From: Lentibacillus juripiscarius JCM 12147
GTDB taxonomy: Bacteria; Bacillota; Bacilli; Bacillales_D; Amphibacillaceae
Length of the DNA stretch: 24,489 nucleotides
Direction of reading: 5' to 3'
NCBI GenBank assembly: GCA_001311805.1
Contig: BBCA01000044.1
Location: forward strand, 1-24,489
Positions within the stretch are counted from its first letter, which is position 1, and the number at the start of each line of letters is the position of its first letter. The position numbers and the translations under genes were made by a program. Below the pieces are notes generated by a model, which worked only from the letters and a program-made list of their open reading frames with translations, was not told where the DNA came from and did no database searches. Below, piece by piece: positions 1-8,696 of the stretch.

Positions 1-31
1 ATAAAACCGGGTGCAATAGCATCACCCGGTT
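1..31 (-). terminator. Rho-independent terminator of the spoIIIA operon
   Basis: A 9-bp perfect stem (AACCGGGTG at 5-13, CACCCGGTT at 23-31) with a 9-base loop, read on the minus strand, is followed by a short T-rich tail at 6-1 that is cut by the window edge. It lies 13 bp past the spoIIIAH stop codon, where the operon would be expected to end. Confidence 0.8.
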
Positions 32-44
32 ATCTTTCATCTGA

Positions 45-616
45 TCATTTGGTTGCAGCCTGTTGGTCAACATTCACTTCTATATCACCAAACTCATCAC
101 GGACCATTTGCATGATGTTGACTACTTCTGATTTTGACAGCTGTTCAGACTCTTTCACATGAACTTGGACTTTGTCATCCTCATGACGCACCAGCACATC
201 ACCGTAATCGGCTGAAGCAATAATTGACTCTTCCAAAATCTTTTCCTTTCTGGATATTTCTTCGAGCTGGTTCATCTTATCCTTGGCCTCATTTTTCTCA
301 TCCACGCTCGCTGTGCTTGAGGCTACAACATCATCCAGCCGGTCCTTCGCTGCACTGCGCTCATCCTCGATTTCCATGCGGATGGAAGTAAACAGCTGAT
401 CTTCCTTAAGATTGGAGATGTCATTGACATCCGCTTCACTGTCATTCTTTTTGCATTATCCTCTCCCGCCGCATCGGATGCCGCTTCCTCCGCAGAATCT
501 TCCCCATCAGGCAGATACGCAAGATCCCCACTCCCCGGTGATGTCATGTAATAGACACTCAAAACAATCATTAAACTCAGCATTGTCAATAGCCATACCG
601 TCTGTTTCTTTAACAT
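45..616 (-). CDS. spoIIIAH: Stage III sporulation protein SpoIIIAH (one frameshift)
   Basis: Mother-cell membrane protein whose extracellular part, a YscJ/FliF-like ring-building domain, contacts forespore SpoIIQ across the intermembrane space and forms the channel that keeps the engulfed forespore active. What is seen: an N-terminal membrane segment (about residues 7-26, starting MLKKQTVWLL), an acidic linker, a charged coiled-coil-like stretch (ERSAAKDRL to KEKILEES) and a C-terminal ring-type fold ending VNVDQQAATK. The start ATG follows AGGAGGG. The frame breaks at the T5 run at 448-452; one extra base joins the halves into about 190 residues, somewhat shorter than B. subtilis SpoIIIAH (about 218). 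It is the last gene of the operon, 12 bp after spoIIIAG and just before a terminator. Confidence 0.9.
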
Positions 617-628
617 TGATACACCCTC

Positions 629-1257
629 CTAATTTTTTGGCATTACAGATACTCTATGTGATGGTACATCAAGCACCCGGGAAACAGCTTCAATCACCCA
701 TTTTTCCACACTTGCATGATCGACTCCTTCAGCAACGACAAACACCCCCCTGACATCTGGTTTTTTGTCTGAACGAGCAATGGAACTTCTTTATCCCCCT
801 GCCGCACCAGTACAACTTGTGTTTCCTCCGAATTTTCTTCTATTTGCCTCTCACCGCCATTTGTATCTGTTTCTTCTGTTGATTGCTGATTTTTGATTAA
901 GTTTTTTTCATAGACTTTCACTTTGGTTGAATCCAGATTGACCATGACTTCCGCTTCTGATACACCCTGAATCTTGTTCAGCAATTCCTGCAAATCTTCT
1001 TCATAGTTTTTCTCTATCTCATTAACACTGGAACTTTTGGAGGATTTATCCAGCATTGTTTCATCTGAAGATGGTTTCTCCATCTTTTTCGGCGGCTCCT
1101 CAATGGACGAATCTTCTTTTGCTGTGGAAGAGAATACATTCCCCAGCATCAAGAGCAGCAAGCCAAGCAGGCCAATAACAATAATATATCCGGCCTTTTT
1201 GGAAGGTTTGTTCGAATCTCCTGATGTTCCTAAAAGCTTTTGCAAGTATTTCTTCAA
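629..1257 (-). CDS. spoIIIAG: Stage III sporulation protein SpoIIIAG (one frameshift)
   Basis: Component of the SpoIIIA-SpoIIQ channel; in B. subtilis it forms a large ring in the intermembrane space. After a short cytoplasmic start comes one membrane segment (YIIVIGLLGLLLLMLGNVF, about residues 23-41), then a low-complexity linker rich in S, E and K, then the ring-building region with the family phrase EAEVMVNLDSTKVKVYEKN. The start is TTG at 1257, overlapping the spoIIIAF stop as TTGA and preceded by GGGAGGG. Near the C-terminus the frame breaks at the T6 run 761-766; one more base gives the family sequence KPDVRGVFVVAEGVDH and a stop at 629, for 209 residues. Without repair the last 48 or so residues are lost. 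Confidence 0.9.
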
Positions 1258-1882
1258 GATGCCCCACCCTCCCTTGCAATGGTGATTTTCTCTTTGTCCA
1301 CTTCCCATACATCATGCAATAAGTTCTTAATTCCTTCTGCATTGATTTCGGTCTCTTCCGCGGCCGGTTTGTCCGTGTCAATTACAACGTTTTCAACAAC
1401 CGCCACTCCCCCTTCCTCTGTCTGCGGTTCCTGCAGATATACAGTGACTTTTTCCAGATTCTTCTTCAGGTTTTCATCCGCAGCATCCACCTCATCCGAA
1501 ATCTGGAGGTCCATGTCCGCAATTTGCTGCTGATAGTTTTTCTTAAGGGGCTCATTTGCCAATTCTTTTAATTGGACAGCCATTTGTTCTCCAATATATG
1601 CACGCTGGGACGCTTGTATTTCACTTTTTTCATTTCCACTGTATTTTCCAGACTATTTTTTCCGTTTGTTCATTCGTCATTTCCGTGTATGCCGCCTGGA
1701 GTGACTGTTTGACATCCATATCAAATAAATAGAATACGGGCTTCAAAAAATGAGAATCAGAATCAGTCCAACTGTTAATTTAATATATTTTTCATCGAGG
1801 TTGCCGGAATCAAAAGATCAACGACAGAAGCCAGCAGCAGAAACAGAATAATTTGGGTCACCCAGTCAATGAGAATATCCAT
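1254..1882 (-). CDS. spoIIIAF: Stage III sporulation protein SpoIIIAF (four frameshifts)
   Basis: Channel component with two N-terminal membrane helices and a soluble ring-building domain. As read it is in pieces: four one-base losses at runs 1625-1630, 1656-1661, 1745-1750 and 1788-1792, each cured by adding one base. The repaired protein starts MDILIDWVTQIILFLLLASV, continues SMKKYIKLTVGLILILIFLKPVF (second helix), then VEMKKSEIQASQRAYIGEQM and a C-terminal domain ending TIAREGGAS. The length is then 210 residues against about 206 in B. subtilis. The ATG lies 10 bp after the spoIIIAE stop and its stop overlaps the spoIIIAG start. Identification rests on position, topology and length. Confidence 0.85.
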
Positions 1883-1892
1883 CCCAACACCC

Positions 1893-3082
1893 CTAACGCA
1901 GCAGGATTGTTATATTACTTGCAGCTACCAGAATAACGATGGCAAGGAAAAACATTAATGTCACAGCCAGTAAAGCGGCCAGAATAAACACAATATACTT
2001 GCTAATCGTGTCCATCACAGAAATAACCGGACCATCGCCTATCGGCTGCAATATAGCCGCGGCTAATTTGTAGATGAGTGCGATGGCAAAGATCTTAACT
2101 GCCGGGAAAATGGCAATAAAACGATAATGAGCACACCGGCAATGCCGACCGCATTTTTCAAGAGCAGTGACGCACTTAAAATCGTATCCGTCGCATCCGT
2201 GAATGTCCTGCCGACAACCGGGATGAAGTTACCGGTGATAAATTTGGTCGTTTTCATTGCAACGCCATCCTGGACAGCACTGGATGCTCCCTGAACAGAC
2301 ATGACACCCAGAAAGATCGTCAAAAAGATGCCAAGCGTTCCCATGCCAACTTGTTTCAATAGATTGGCTAGTTTCGACACACTGTAATTTTCATTTAAAT
2401 TACTGACAATTAATAACAGTGCTGATAAAAACAGCAAAGGCAGAATGAACTTTGATACAAGCACCCCACTCAAATTAATAAGAAAAACAATGACAGGATG
2501 AAAAAAGGAAACAGTTATGACATTCCCCAACGTCGCCATAATGCCCAGCATTAGAGGTAACAGCGCGATCATGAAGCTGCTCATGGTATCAATCGCGTCG
2601 TTGGCATAGGAAACGGCCACGTAAAAACTGTTCAATGCCAGATAGATCAGAACAATATAAACAATATAGTACGCAATTTTACTGACAGCACTTTTTTCAA
2701 AGGCGGTATGGATGGTTTGCAGGATGACTGAAAACAACGTGAGCATTAATAGCTTGCCTAGCAGTTTTCCATTCAGAATGAGTTCATGCAGCAGGAACTC
2801 AAGAAGGCCCCATAATGTATTTTTAATAGAGAATGAGCCATTGTCTTTAATAAACTCATAAATGCTTGTCTTTTCAATCTCAGGTACATAGCCCCCATAC
2901 TCATGCTCGAGCGTTTTCCAGAAGGTTTGGATCCCATCGAGTGAAATATCATTCAGCAGCTGGTTCTCCATTTCAGCCGGCTTCTCCCCGTCCTTCTCTG
3001 TCTCGGCGGAAACAATTGATTGTCCAAGAAGGAGTGACAGCAGAATGAAAATGACGCCAATTTTCCACTTAGTCTGTTTCAC
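1893..3082 (-). CDS. spoIIIAE: Stage III sporulation protein SpoIIIAE, polytopic membrane protein (one frameshift)
   Basis: Large integral membrane component of the SpoIIIA complex. A signal peptide is visible (KQTKWKIGVIFILLSLLLG to a likely cleavage after SIVSA), then an extracytoplasmic stretch, then several hydrophobic helices with the conserved run VQGASSAVQDGVAMKTTKF and GNFIPVVGRTFTDATDT. I chose GTG at 3082 because it puts the basic residues directly before the signal-peptide core and follows AAAGGAG, although the spacing is long (13 bases). The frame is lost at the A4 run 2118-2121; with one base added the protein continues through two more membrane helices to a stop at 1893, giving 396 residues (about 399 in B. 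subtilis). Confidence 0.9.
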
Positions 3083-3113
3083 TAGAGCACATAACTCCTT
3101 TCCCGGACTCTTC

Positions 3114-3506
3114 CTATACGGAAGAGACAAAACGCAGGATAGCTTCAGCCACAGCACTTATAATCGGTATCGCCAGAAGCAGAATGAATATTTTCCCGGC
3201 CAGTTCGATCTTCGCTGCGACGGAACTGAGCCCGGCATCCTTGGTCAGGTTTGCTCCAAGCTCAGCAATGTAGGCAATGCCAATTATTTTCAGGATGGTT
3301 TTCATATACATCCCATCGACATTTGCTTTTGTACCCAACGATTCAATCAGCTGGAAAATGGTGCCAATTTGCTGGATGACGGCCAGAAAAATCATAATTC
3401 CGGTAATGACAACTAATAGAAATGCAAACGAAGGATTCACATCTTTAATGATCATATAAAGAATGCTTGCGATAATCCCGATGATTACGATTTGTATAAT
3501 ATCCAT
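3114..3506 (-). CDS. spoIIIAD: Stage III sporulation protein SpoIIIAD
   Basis: Intact 130-residue membrane protein of the SpoIIIA complex. There are four hydrophobic segments: MDIIQIVIIGIIASILYMII at the start, then SFAFLLVVITGIMIFLAVI, ILKIIGIAYIAELG, and IFILLLAIPIISAVAEAIL near the end. The ELGANLTKDAG loop between the third and fourth is typical of the family. It starts 3 bp after the spoIIIAC stop, so translation is probably coupled. It is one of only six genes here whose frame is unbroken. Confidence 0.93.
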   Translation of the reverse strand: MDIIQIVIIGIIASILYMIIKDVNPSFAFLLVVITGIMIFLAVIQQIGTIFQLIESLGTKANVDGMYMKTILKIIGIAYIAELGANLTKDAGLSSVAAKIELAGKIFILLLAIPIISAVAEAILRFVSSV

Positions 3507-3509
3507 TCA

Positions 3510-3719
3510 TTACTGCCCCTGAAAAAGGAATACGGATTTAATCTGCTGAAACAGATCCGAGAGACCATCAATGACAATGACCATCACGATAATGAAACCT
3601 ACAAGTGTTGCAAACTGGGCTATTTCTTCCTTTCCCATTTGCTTTAAGATCGTGTGAATGAGTGCAACAATAATTCCTATCCCTGCAATTTGAAATAGTA
3701 TGGATGCATCAATCGCCAT
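3510..3719 (-). CDS. spoIIIAC: Stage III sporulation protein SpoIIIAC
   Basis: Intact 69-residue membrane protein with two hydrophobic helices (ILFQIAGIGIIVALIHTIL and FATLVGFIIVMVIVIDGL) joined by the loop KQMGKEEIAQ, which is characteristic of SpoIIIAC. Homologous in layout to the first half of SpoIIIAD. The ATG is preceded by AAAGGAG at a spacing of about 10 bases and lies 22 bp after the spoIIIAB stop. Confidence 0.93.
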   Translation of the reverse strand: MAIDASILFQIAGIGIIVALIHTILKQMGKEEIAQFATLVGFIIVMVIVIDGLSDLFQQIKSVFLFQGQ

Positions 3720-3741
3720 AGTTGGTGCGCTCCTTTCCCTT

Positions 3742-4250
3742 CTAAATCAGCAGCAATACGACAAACAAACCACATAATACGCCTAAACTTTTGCCATTTT
3801 TCCGTATTTAAACTGATTTTCCCTCGCCTCTTCCAACTGCCGGTCCAATGGTTGATTGTCAAATGGATATGCTTCTGCTGCTGATCGAAGTCATGCTGCC
3901 CAAGCGTCCTGCCAAACTGATTTAAAATTTCCCCTTCATTTTCAGACAGGGATGATGTTGTCAGTAAATCATCGACATGGTTATTCCAGACACTGTACAA
4001 ATCAGTGGCTTTCTCATGCATGGAAACGTGCATGTTATGAAAAAAGTGCTTAGCGGTTCCGGAATTTGTCTGGCAATGGTTTCAAATGCTTCCGGCAAGG
4101 GCAACTGGCTGTATAAAATTTCTGCCTCCAAAATTTGCAGGGCGTTTTCATCTGCCGAATATGTTTCGGACGCTCATTAAGTCTTCTGCTGATTTCAAAC
4201 CCGATCAGCGTTGTTGTGCCTATAAAAAGAAGTGCGCCAATCCACTTCAT
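3742..4250 (-). CDS. spoIIIAB: Stage III sporulation protein SpoIIIAB, GspF-like (four frameshifts)
   Basis: Membrane-anchored partner of the SpoIIIAA ATPase; its soluble domain resembles the cytoplasmic domain of type II secretion protein GspF. The repaired protein begins MKWIGALLFIGTTTLIGFEI (first membrane helix), has a helical cytoplasmic domain (ERPKHIRQMKNALQILEAEI, LPEAFETIARQIPEPLSTFF, SLSENEGEILNQFGRTLGQH) and ends with a second helix SLGVLCGLFVVLLLI. Four one-base losses are needed: 3789-3792, 3847-3848, 4040-4045 and 4145-4148. The repaired length is 170 residues, matching B. subtilis (171). The start overlaps the spoIIIAA stop as ATGA. Confidence 0.9.
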
Positions 4251-5169
4251 CTGTTGAGCACCCCGATTTCTGCAGTAGGTTTTTTTCATTTCGGCTGTAA
4301 ATACGATGGATGTCTCCAGGCTTTTTATGTCTGTTCAAGACGACAAACCGCTCGAATACATCATGTTCAAACAAAGGCTGCAATGATGGCCGTTTTTTAA
4401 GCTCCTGCAGTGAATCACCATGAATCGTGCAAATGACCGTGACACCGGCATTAATAGCTTCCATCAGTGCTTCTGCATCTGATCTGCTTCCAATTTCGTC
4501 AACAATCAGGATTTCCGGTGACATCGACCTGATCATCATCATCATGCCTTCCTCTTTGGGACAAGCATCCATTACGTCGGTTCGTATGCCCAGATCATGC
4601 TGCGGAATACCCTTTTGGATCCGGCAATTTCCGAACGCTCGTCCACAATGCAGACTTTGCGGGCCCCGGTGCTGCCCCACCCCGTTCCAATCAGACGCGC
4701 AACATCACGAATAAGCGTTGTCTTGCCGGTCTGTGGCGGACCAATTAGAAGCGTGTTCAAATAATGGTGCTCGTAAAGGTACGGGATGAGCAAGTTGGCT
4801 GCACCAATTTTTGCTTGGCAATCCGAATGTTAAAGGAAGCTATATGCTGGATGGCTTTCACGTGTCCATGCAGTGTGTTGACCTTTCCGGATAATCCGAC
4901 ACGGTGGCCACCTTCAATCGTGACATAGCCTTCACGCAGTTCATCTTCCAGCCGGTAAAGCGAGAACTCGCTGAGCTGATTTAGCACAAATATGCTGTCT
5001 TTTCGTTCCGGCCGTACATGCCCAATCCACTCGGCATAGTCATCAAAACAAGTTCAACAGGCTGCTGGAGCCGAAAACGGATTTCCTGCATGTGTCCCCA
5101 GCGATTTCCAATTTTATCGTGGATCGCTTGTCTTATTCGCTCAGGAAATAATCTGAGTATTTCTTCCAT
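4247..5169 (-). CDS. spoIIIAA: Stage III sporulation protein SpoIIIAA, secretion-type ATPase (four frameshifts)
   Basis: Cytoplasmic AAA-type ATPase related to type II secretion and type IV pilus motors, thought to energise assembly of the SpoIIIA channel. Visible motifs in order: N-terminal MEEILRLFPERIRQAI, a Walker A (GPPQTGKTT), VCIVDERSEIAG, the Asp/Glu-rich Walker B (PEILIVDEIGS), and TVICTIHGDSLQEL. Four single-base losses: A4 at 5045-5048, T5 at 4808-4812, the non-homopolymer site GGATCC near 4619-4624, and T7 at 4280-4286. Repair gives ELVFDDYAEWIGHVRPERK, AGCQKGIPQHDLG-like and a C-terminus AEIGVLNR, with the stop overlapping the spoIIIAB start. The repaired length is 308 residues (307 in B. 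subtilis). It is the first gene of the operon. Confidence 0.92.
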
Positions 5170-5203
5170 AGCATGTCCCCACTTTTACAATAGCTTGTTA
5201 GTA

Positions 5204-5232
5204 AATATATGATGGCAGATTTGAATTATGAC
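5204..5232 (-). promoter_or_regulatory. Candidate SigE promoter of spoIIIA
   Basis: On the minus strand GTCATAAT (5225-5232) and CATATATT (5204-5211) are separated by 13 bases. This matches the form of SigE promoters as generally described (an ATA-containing -35 and a CATA-containing -10 with 13-15 bp spacing). It lies 34 bp upstream of the spoIIIAA start. SigE control of spoIIIA is known in B. subtilis; the assignment here is by pattern only. Confidence 0.6.
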
Positions 5233-5487
5233 CTGACGTGCATAAAAGAAGCTGGGCATAACGAAAATCATCAACACGAAAACCGAATGATGACTGGAGT
5301 ATTTTCGTATTCGCTGGGACAAGTCTTAACCCACCGCTGGAAAAAATACTTCGATGGCTTTAGATGGAAAACCATTTATAGTGATATTTCTAAGGAGACT
5401 ATTGTGTATTATGTCACCTTAGCGAAAAAACGCCGCTGAACAATTTCTATAAACTGCGACGTAACTTACCGCTACGGAAGTACACTA

Positions 5488-5577
5488 CGCTTTCCGCGGG
5501 CTCGCGATGAGCCTCCTCGTGAGAAAACCACTCACTGCGGGGTCTCATCGTCTTCGCTTTCCCGCTGGAGTCTTCGT
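5488..5577 (+). repeat. GC-rich dispersed-repeat unit, copy 1
   Basis: The unit reads CGCTTTCCGCGGGCTCGCG, then a GAGCCTCCTCG core, then CTGCGGGGTCTCATCG, then CTTTCCCGCTGGAGTCTTCG. It can fold on itself because CGATGAGCC pairs with GGTCTCATCG across the central part. It is the better conserved of two facing copies. Confidence 0.75.
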
Positions 5578-5614
5578 GTATTTCCTTCGCTATTGCGGCG
5601 ATTGGAGCGTAGGG

Positions 5615-5707
5615 CAGTCGACTCCTGCGGGAAAAGCAACAGCTGAAGATCCCGCAGGAAGCGGTTTTTGCTTCCGAGGAAGCTGAAGCGTTGCCCGCGG
5701 TAAAGAA
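5615..5707 (-). repeat. GC-rich dispersed-repeat unit, copy 2 (inverted)
   Basis: Read on the minus strand this matches copy 1 in order: CTTTACCGCGGGCAACGC, CTTCAGCTTCCTCGG, CTGCGGGATCTTCAGC, CTTTTCCCGCAGGAGTCG. The paired inner segments differ from copy 1 in sequence but again occupy mirror positions within the unit, so folding may be partly kept. The two copies face each other with 37 bp between them. Confidence 0.7.
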
Positions 5708-5852
5708 GACACTGCGAAAAGCGTGAGGTTGAGCAGATGTCGCACTTATGCCTGTGGTGAAAGCGACTGCCCGGAGCGGAAATCAGCATTGCAGCAGTGT
5801 CGCAGTTTTTATCAACTACGCCGGAAAACAACAAAGTTTAAGACGAGAGTCA

Positions 5853-5914
5853 TAAAAAATCCGAACTGATTTAACATCTAACAGGGAAATGTTGAATCAA
5901 CGTTCGGAATTTTC
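5853..5914. repeat. Long imperfect hairpin inside the repeat block
   Basis: AAAATCCGAAC followed by TTTAACAT (arm 5855-5876) faces ATGTTGAATC then GTTCGGAATTTT (arm 5889-5914), with a short loop CTAACAGGGAA. The arms pair over most of about 22 positions. A/T-rich ends make it look like a terminator on either strand, but no gene ends next to it. Confidence 0.65.
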
Positions 5915-5946
5915 GTTGCCTCAATACTTTTGTCCCAACACAAACA

Positions 5947-5975
5947 AAGCGGCCCTTCGTGAGGACCGCTTTTTG
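5947..5975 (-). terminator. Terminator downstream of efp
   Basis: AAGCGGTCC and GGGCCGCTT form the stem on the minus strand, with a 6-base loop and a weak T-rich tail (TGTTTGTGTT). It lies immediately past the efp stop. The plus-strand version has a cleaner T5 tail, so it may also stop transcription leaving the repeat block. Confidence 0.7.
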
Positions 5976-5976
5976 T

Positions 5977-6534
5977 CTATGCTCTTGATACATATTTTCC
6001 TTCCGATGTACTTATGACTAACACATCACCCTGATTAATAAAGAATGGCACTTGCACGACATACCCTGTTTCAAGTGTAGCAGGCTTTGTTCCCCCGCTC
6101 GCCGTGTCGCCTTTCACTCCCGGCTCTGTTTCAGCTACGGTCAATTCCACGTTTTTGGGGAGTTCCACACCGATCACTTCCCCCTCATACGTACTTATCG
6201 ACACTTCCATATTTTCCTTCATGAAACTCAGTTCATTTTCGATTTGGCTGGTTTGCAGTTCAAGCTGTTCATATGTGTTCGTATCCATAAATGCATGTGT
6301 ATCACCGGAAGCATATAAATACTGCATCTTCCTGTTTTCAATATGTGCCCGATTTACTTTTTCGCCAGCACGGAATGTTTTTTCCTGAATATTACCATTG
6401 CGCAGGTTCCGAAGTTTGGACCTTACAAATGCGGCCCCTTTTCCCGGTTTGACATGCTGGAAATCAATAACTTGCCAAATATCGTTATCTACTTCAATCG
6501 TCAGTCCAGTCTTAAAATCGTTCACTGAAATCAT
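5977..6534 (-). CDS. efp: Elongation factor P
   Basis: Intact 185-residue translation factor that relieves ribosome stalling at polyproline stretches. It has the three-domain EF-P layout: an N-terminal KOW-like domain with the loop [12 protein letters not shown] carrying Lys32, the site modified by 5-aminopentanol in B. subtilis, then two OB-type domains ending in [17 protein letters not shown]. The length matches the family. The ATG follows AAGGAGGA, and the gene lies 21 bp after papA, so it is probably the last member of an aroQ-papA-efp operon. The usual order in relatives puts yqhV between efp and spoIIIAA; here that space is repeats. Confidence 0.97.
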   Translation of the reverse strand: MISVNDFKTGLTIEVDNDIWQVIDFQHVKPGKGAAFVRSKLRNLRNGNIQEKTFRAGEKVNRAHIENRKMQYLYASGDTHAFMDTNTYEQLELQTSQIENELSFMKENMEVSISTYEGEVIGVELPKNVELTVAETEPGVKGDTASGGTKPATLETGYVVQVPFFINQGDVLVISTSEGKYVSRA

Positions 6535-6555
6535 GTAAAAGAGTCCTCCTTCAGT

Positions 6556-7618
6556 CTATAGTTGAATCAGTTCTTTCGGAGCTTTTGTCAGCCGCTCGTT
6601 GCCGGAACTGGTCATAATAATATCATCCTCAATGCGGCATCCGCCAACATTTTGGAATATAGATACCAGGTTCCACCGTGACAACCATGCCTTCTTCCAG
6701 TTTCTTATCTGAACGGAACGACAGGCTTGGGGCCTCATGCACTTCCATGCCCAGACCATGACCTGTGGAATGGCCGAAATAGTCGCCATATCCCTGTTCC
6801 TTTATATAATCTCTTGTCAGTGCATCGGCCTCTTTTCCGGTCAAACCCGGTTTAATCCCGTCTACACCGCGCAATTGTGCCTCAAGAACTGTGTTGTAGA
6901 TTGCTTGCAGCTCAGAAGAAATGTCACCGACAGCAACCGTTCTCGTTATGTCAGAGCAATAACCGTTGAACAAAGCACCATAATCCATGGTAACCAGTTC
7001 GTCGGATTGTATTTCTTTATCGGAAGCAACGCCATGCGGGAGCGCAGCCCTATAGCCGGACGCAACGATGATATCAAAGCTTGAAGAGGCTGCCCCTTGT
7101 TTGCGCATGAAGAATTCCAGTTCGTTGGAAATGTCTATTTCTTTAACACCTGGCCTGATATAATTCTGAATGTGTGTGAACGCATCATCGGCAATTTGGG
7201 CCGCCTGCTTCAAAATGCTTCGTTCTTCCTCGGTTTTAATCAGACGGAGGTTTTCCACCAGTCCGCTCACTCCGACTAAATCTGTAATGAATGTCTTTTT
7301 ATACAGTTCATAGGCCGAAAAAGTCACGTGATCTTTCTCAAACCCAAGCCGCTTCACATTCATTTCCTTTAATTGGCTGCTGATTTCTTCATGGATCAGC
7401 TGTTTATGTTCCACTACTGTAAATCCGGCTGCCTGCTCATTTGCTTGATCTATGTAACGGAAATCTGTAATAAAGCGGGCATCGTTTTGACTGACAATTA
7501 CTGCCCCAGCAGTGCCGGTGAACCCGGTAAGGTACCTTCTGTTTACTGGACTCATGATTAAAATAGCGTCCAGGTTTGCTTCCTCCAGTTTACTGCGAAG
7601 TTTGTTTAATTTCCCCAT
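6556..7618 (-). CDS. papA: Xaa-Pro dipeptidase, peptidase family M24 (one frameshift)
   Basis: Cytosolic metallopeptidase splitting dipeptides or peptides with proline in the second position; B. subtilis equivalent YqhT. It has an N-terminal creatinase-like domain (MGKLNKLRSKLEEANLDAIL to about residue 120) and a C-terminal pita-bread domain with all five metal ligands visible: Asp in MDYGALFNG, Asp in YCSDITRT, His in FGHSTGHGLGM, Glu in VTVEPG and Glu in GGCRIEDD. The last ligand lies past a frame break at the T4 run 6650-6653; here one base must be removed (or two added), giving EPGIYIPNVGGCRIEDD. The repaired length is 353 residues, matching YqhT. AAAGGGA precedes the ATG. A functional tie to the adjacent EF-P, both concerned with proline, is only an inference from position. 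Confidence 0.93.
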
Positions 7619-7632
7619 TCGATCATCCCTTT

Positions 7633-8064
7633 CTATTTATTCTCCAGGAAAGCCAATGCCGCCAGTCTGTAGCTGTTTCTTCCAAAGCCGACAATCTGCC
7701 CATAACATACAGCTGCCAGCATAGACTGATGGCGGAATGCTTCACGCTGATGCACATTCGATATGTGCACTTCAATAACAGGCGTATCGATTGCAGCGAT
7801 GGCATCACGCAAGGCAATACTTGTATGGGTGTAGGCAGCAGGGTTGAAGAGAATGCCATCGTATTTCCCATTCGCCTGATGAAGGCAGTCAATCAGTTCC
7901 CCCTCATGGTTGGACTGAAAACTATCCAGTTCACCCCCATAGTGATGTACCAGTCCGGAGAGTTCCTCCTCGATGGACTGCAGCGTGAAATCCCCATAAA
8001 CTTCCTTCTCCCGTTTTCCGAGCAGGTTAATATTCGGTCCATTCATAAGCAATAGCCGGTTCAT
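7633..8064 (-). CDS. aroQ: 3-dehydroquinate dehydratase, type II
   Basis: Third step of the shikimate pathway: dehydration of 3-dehydroquinate to 3-dehydroshikimate by the dodecameric type II enzyme. Family motifs are all present: LLMNGPNINLLGKRE with the catalytic Arg, Tyr in EVYGDFTLQSIE, the substrate loop LFNPAAYTHTSIALRDAI and the catalytic His region VEVHISNVHQREAFRHQS. I place the start at the second of two ATGs (8064), because AAAGGA abuts the first one (8073) with no spacing but stands 9 bases from the second; this gives 143 residues. Intact frame. Probable first gene of the aroQ-papA-efp operon. The later-acting aroK lies in the same window (21625-22122). Confidence 0.95.
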   Translation of the reverse strand: MNRLLLMNGPNINLLGKREKEVYGDFTLQSIEEELSGLVHHYGGELDSFQSNHEGELIDCLHQANGKYDGILFNPAAYTHTSIALRDAIAAIDTPVIEVHISNVHQREAFRHQSMLAAVCYGQIVGFGRNSYRLAALAFLENK

Positions 8065-8182
8065 TGCACTCATTCCTTTACCATTTCAGAATTGCTGCGG
8101 ACTGTTATAGTCTATCATAAACAGAAACATTTGAATAATGGTAAAGTCCCAAAATAATGATGACCATGCATCCGTCCCGCCG

Positions 8183-8696
8183 CTAATTCTGTGCTTCGTT
8201 ATCCTTTAATTGGTGCAGCGTATCATTGTAGTCATAAGAAATGGAATATCCGACAAACGTGCCATATAGTATATATAAACAGATGGTTGACACAATCGTA
8301 TACATATTAAGATCCGTTAAAGGAGGAATGTTTGGAAAGACCGGCTGCAGCAGATAAAAACGATTCCCCACAAAATAACTCCATAAACAGCGCCCATCAA
8401 AAATTTTCTATCTTTTTAAAGAAAATGTAGTAAACAAACGCGACCCCAATGGACAGCAAACCTGTCATCACGACCGACAATGCATTGCCCAGCCATCTGT
8501 CCGTCCATTCCGCCGTTATCCACGATCGCAGCAGATAGCTCTTCGGGGTTACCTCCGAAAAATTGAAGAAATAAAGCACAATGCCAAGAAATCCAAATAC
8601 CAGACCGCCAACAAAACCCGTAATCAGCGACCTGGACAATAAACTTAGTGGCTCCTCCCGTTTATTCTGCTCCAATTGCTTATCCTCATTTCCCAC
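8183..8696 (-). CDS. yqhR: YqhR family conserved membrane protein (two frameshifts)
   Basis: Membrane protein of unknown function. A charged N-terminus (VGNEDKQLEQNKREEPLSLL) is followed by four hydrophobic segments: SLITGFVGGLVFGFLGIVLY, NALSVVMTGLLSIGVAFVYY, the repaired MGAVYGVILWGIVFYLLQP and IVSTICLYILYGTFVGYSIS. The start is GTG at 8696, with GGAGG eight bases upstream. The A5 runs at 8399-8403 and 8356-8360 each need one base, giving 171 residues. Position upstream of aroQ and the topology agree with YqhR of Bacillus. No catalytic motif is visible. Confidence 0.85.

Larger units (their letters stand above)
5251..5940. repeat. Nested palindromic repeat block with no credible gene
   Basis: This 690-bp stretch between efp and spoIIIAA has no reading frame I believe. 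Three related pairs of inverted sequences are nested. Outer: GCTGGGCATAACGAAAAT at 5251-5268 against the complement of the 5911-5940 end (TGTTGGGACAA, then GGCAACGAAAAT). Middle: ATAAACTGCGAC near 5448-5460 against the complement of GTCGCAGTTTTTATC near 5799-5813. Inner: 5488-5577 against 5615-5707. The TGGGACAA motif also occurs at about 5312-5319. The ordering suggests repeats inserted into repeats. Similar GC-rich blocks around TTTCCGCGGGC and CCCGCAGGAGTC are, from memory, scattered in many Bacillaceae genomes; their function is unknown to me. Confidence 0.75.

Noticed and set aside
45..5169. Decayed (pseudogene) spoIIIA operon, implying a non-sporulating strain
   Set aside because: Every break is one base, almost always at a homopolymer, and the same damage rate occurs in essential genes elsewhere in the window.
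5209..5439. Plus-strand reading frame of 76 codons upstream of spoIIIAA
   Set aside because: It overlaps the candidate SigE promoter and the outer repeat, lacks a ribosome site, and its product has no recognisable family or hydrophobic pattern.
5532..5834. Minus-strand reading frame of 100 codons inside the repeat block
   Set aside because: It runs across both inverted GC-rich units; the translation is Arg/Ser/Cys-rich low-quality sequence typical of a frame through a structured repeat.
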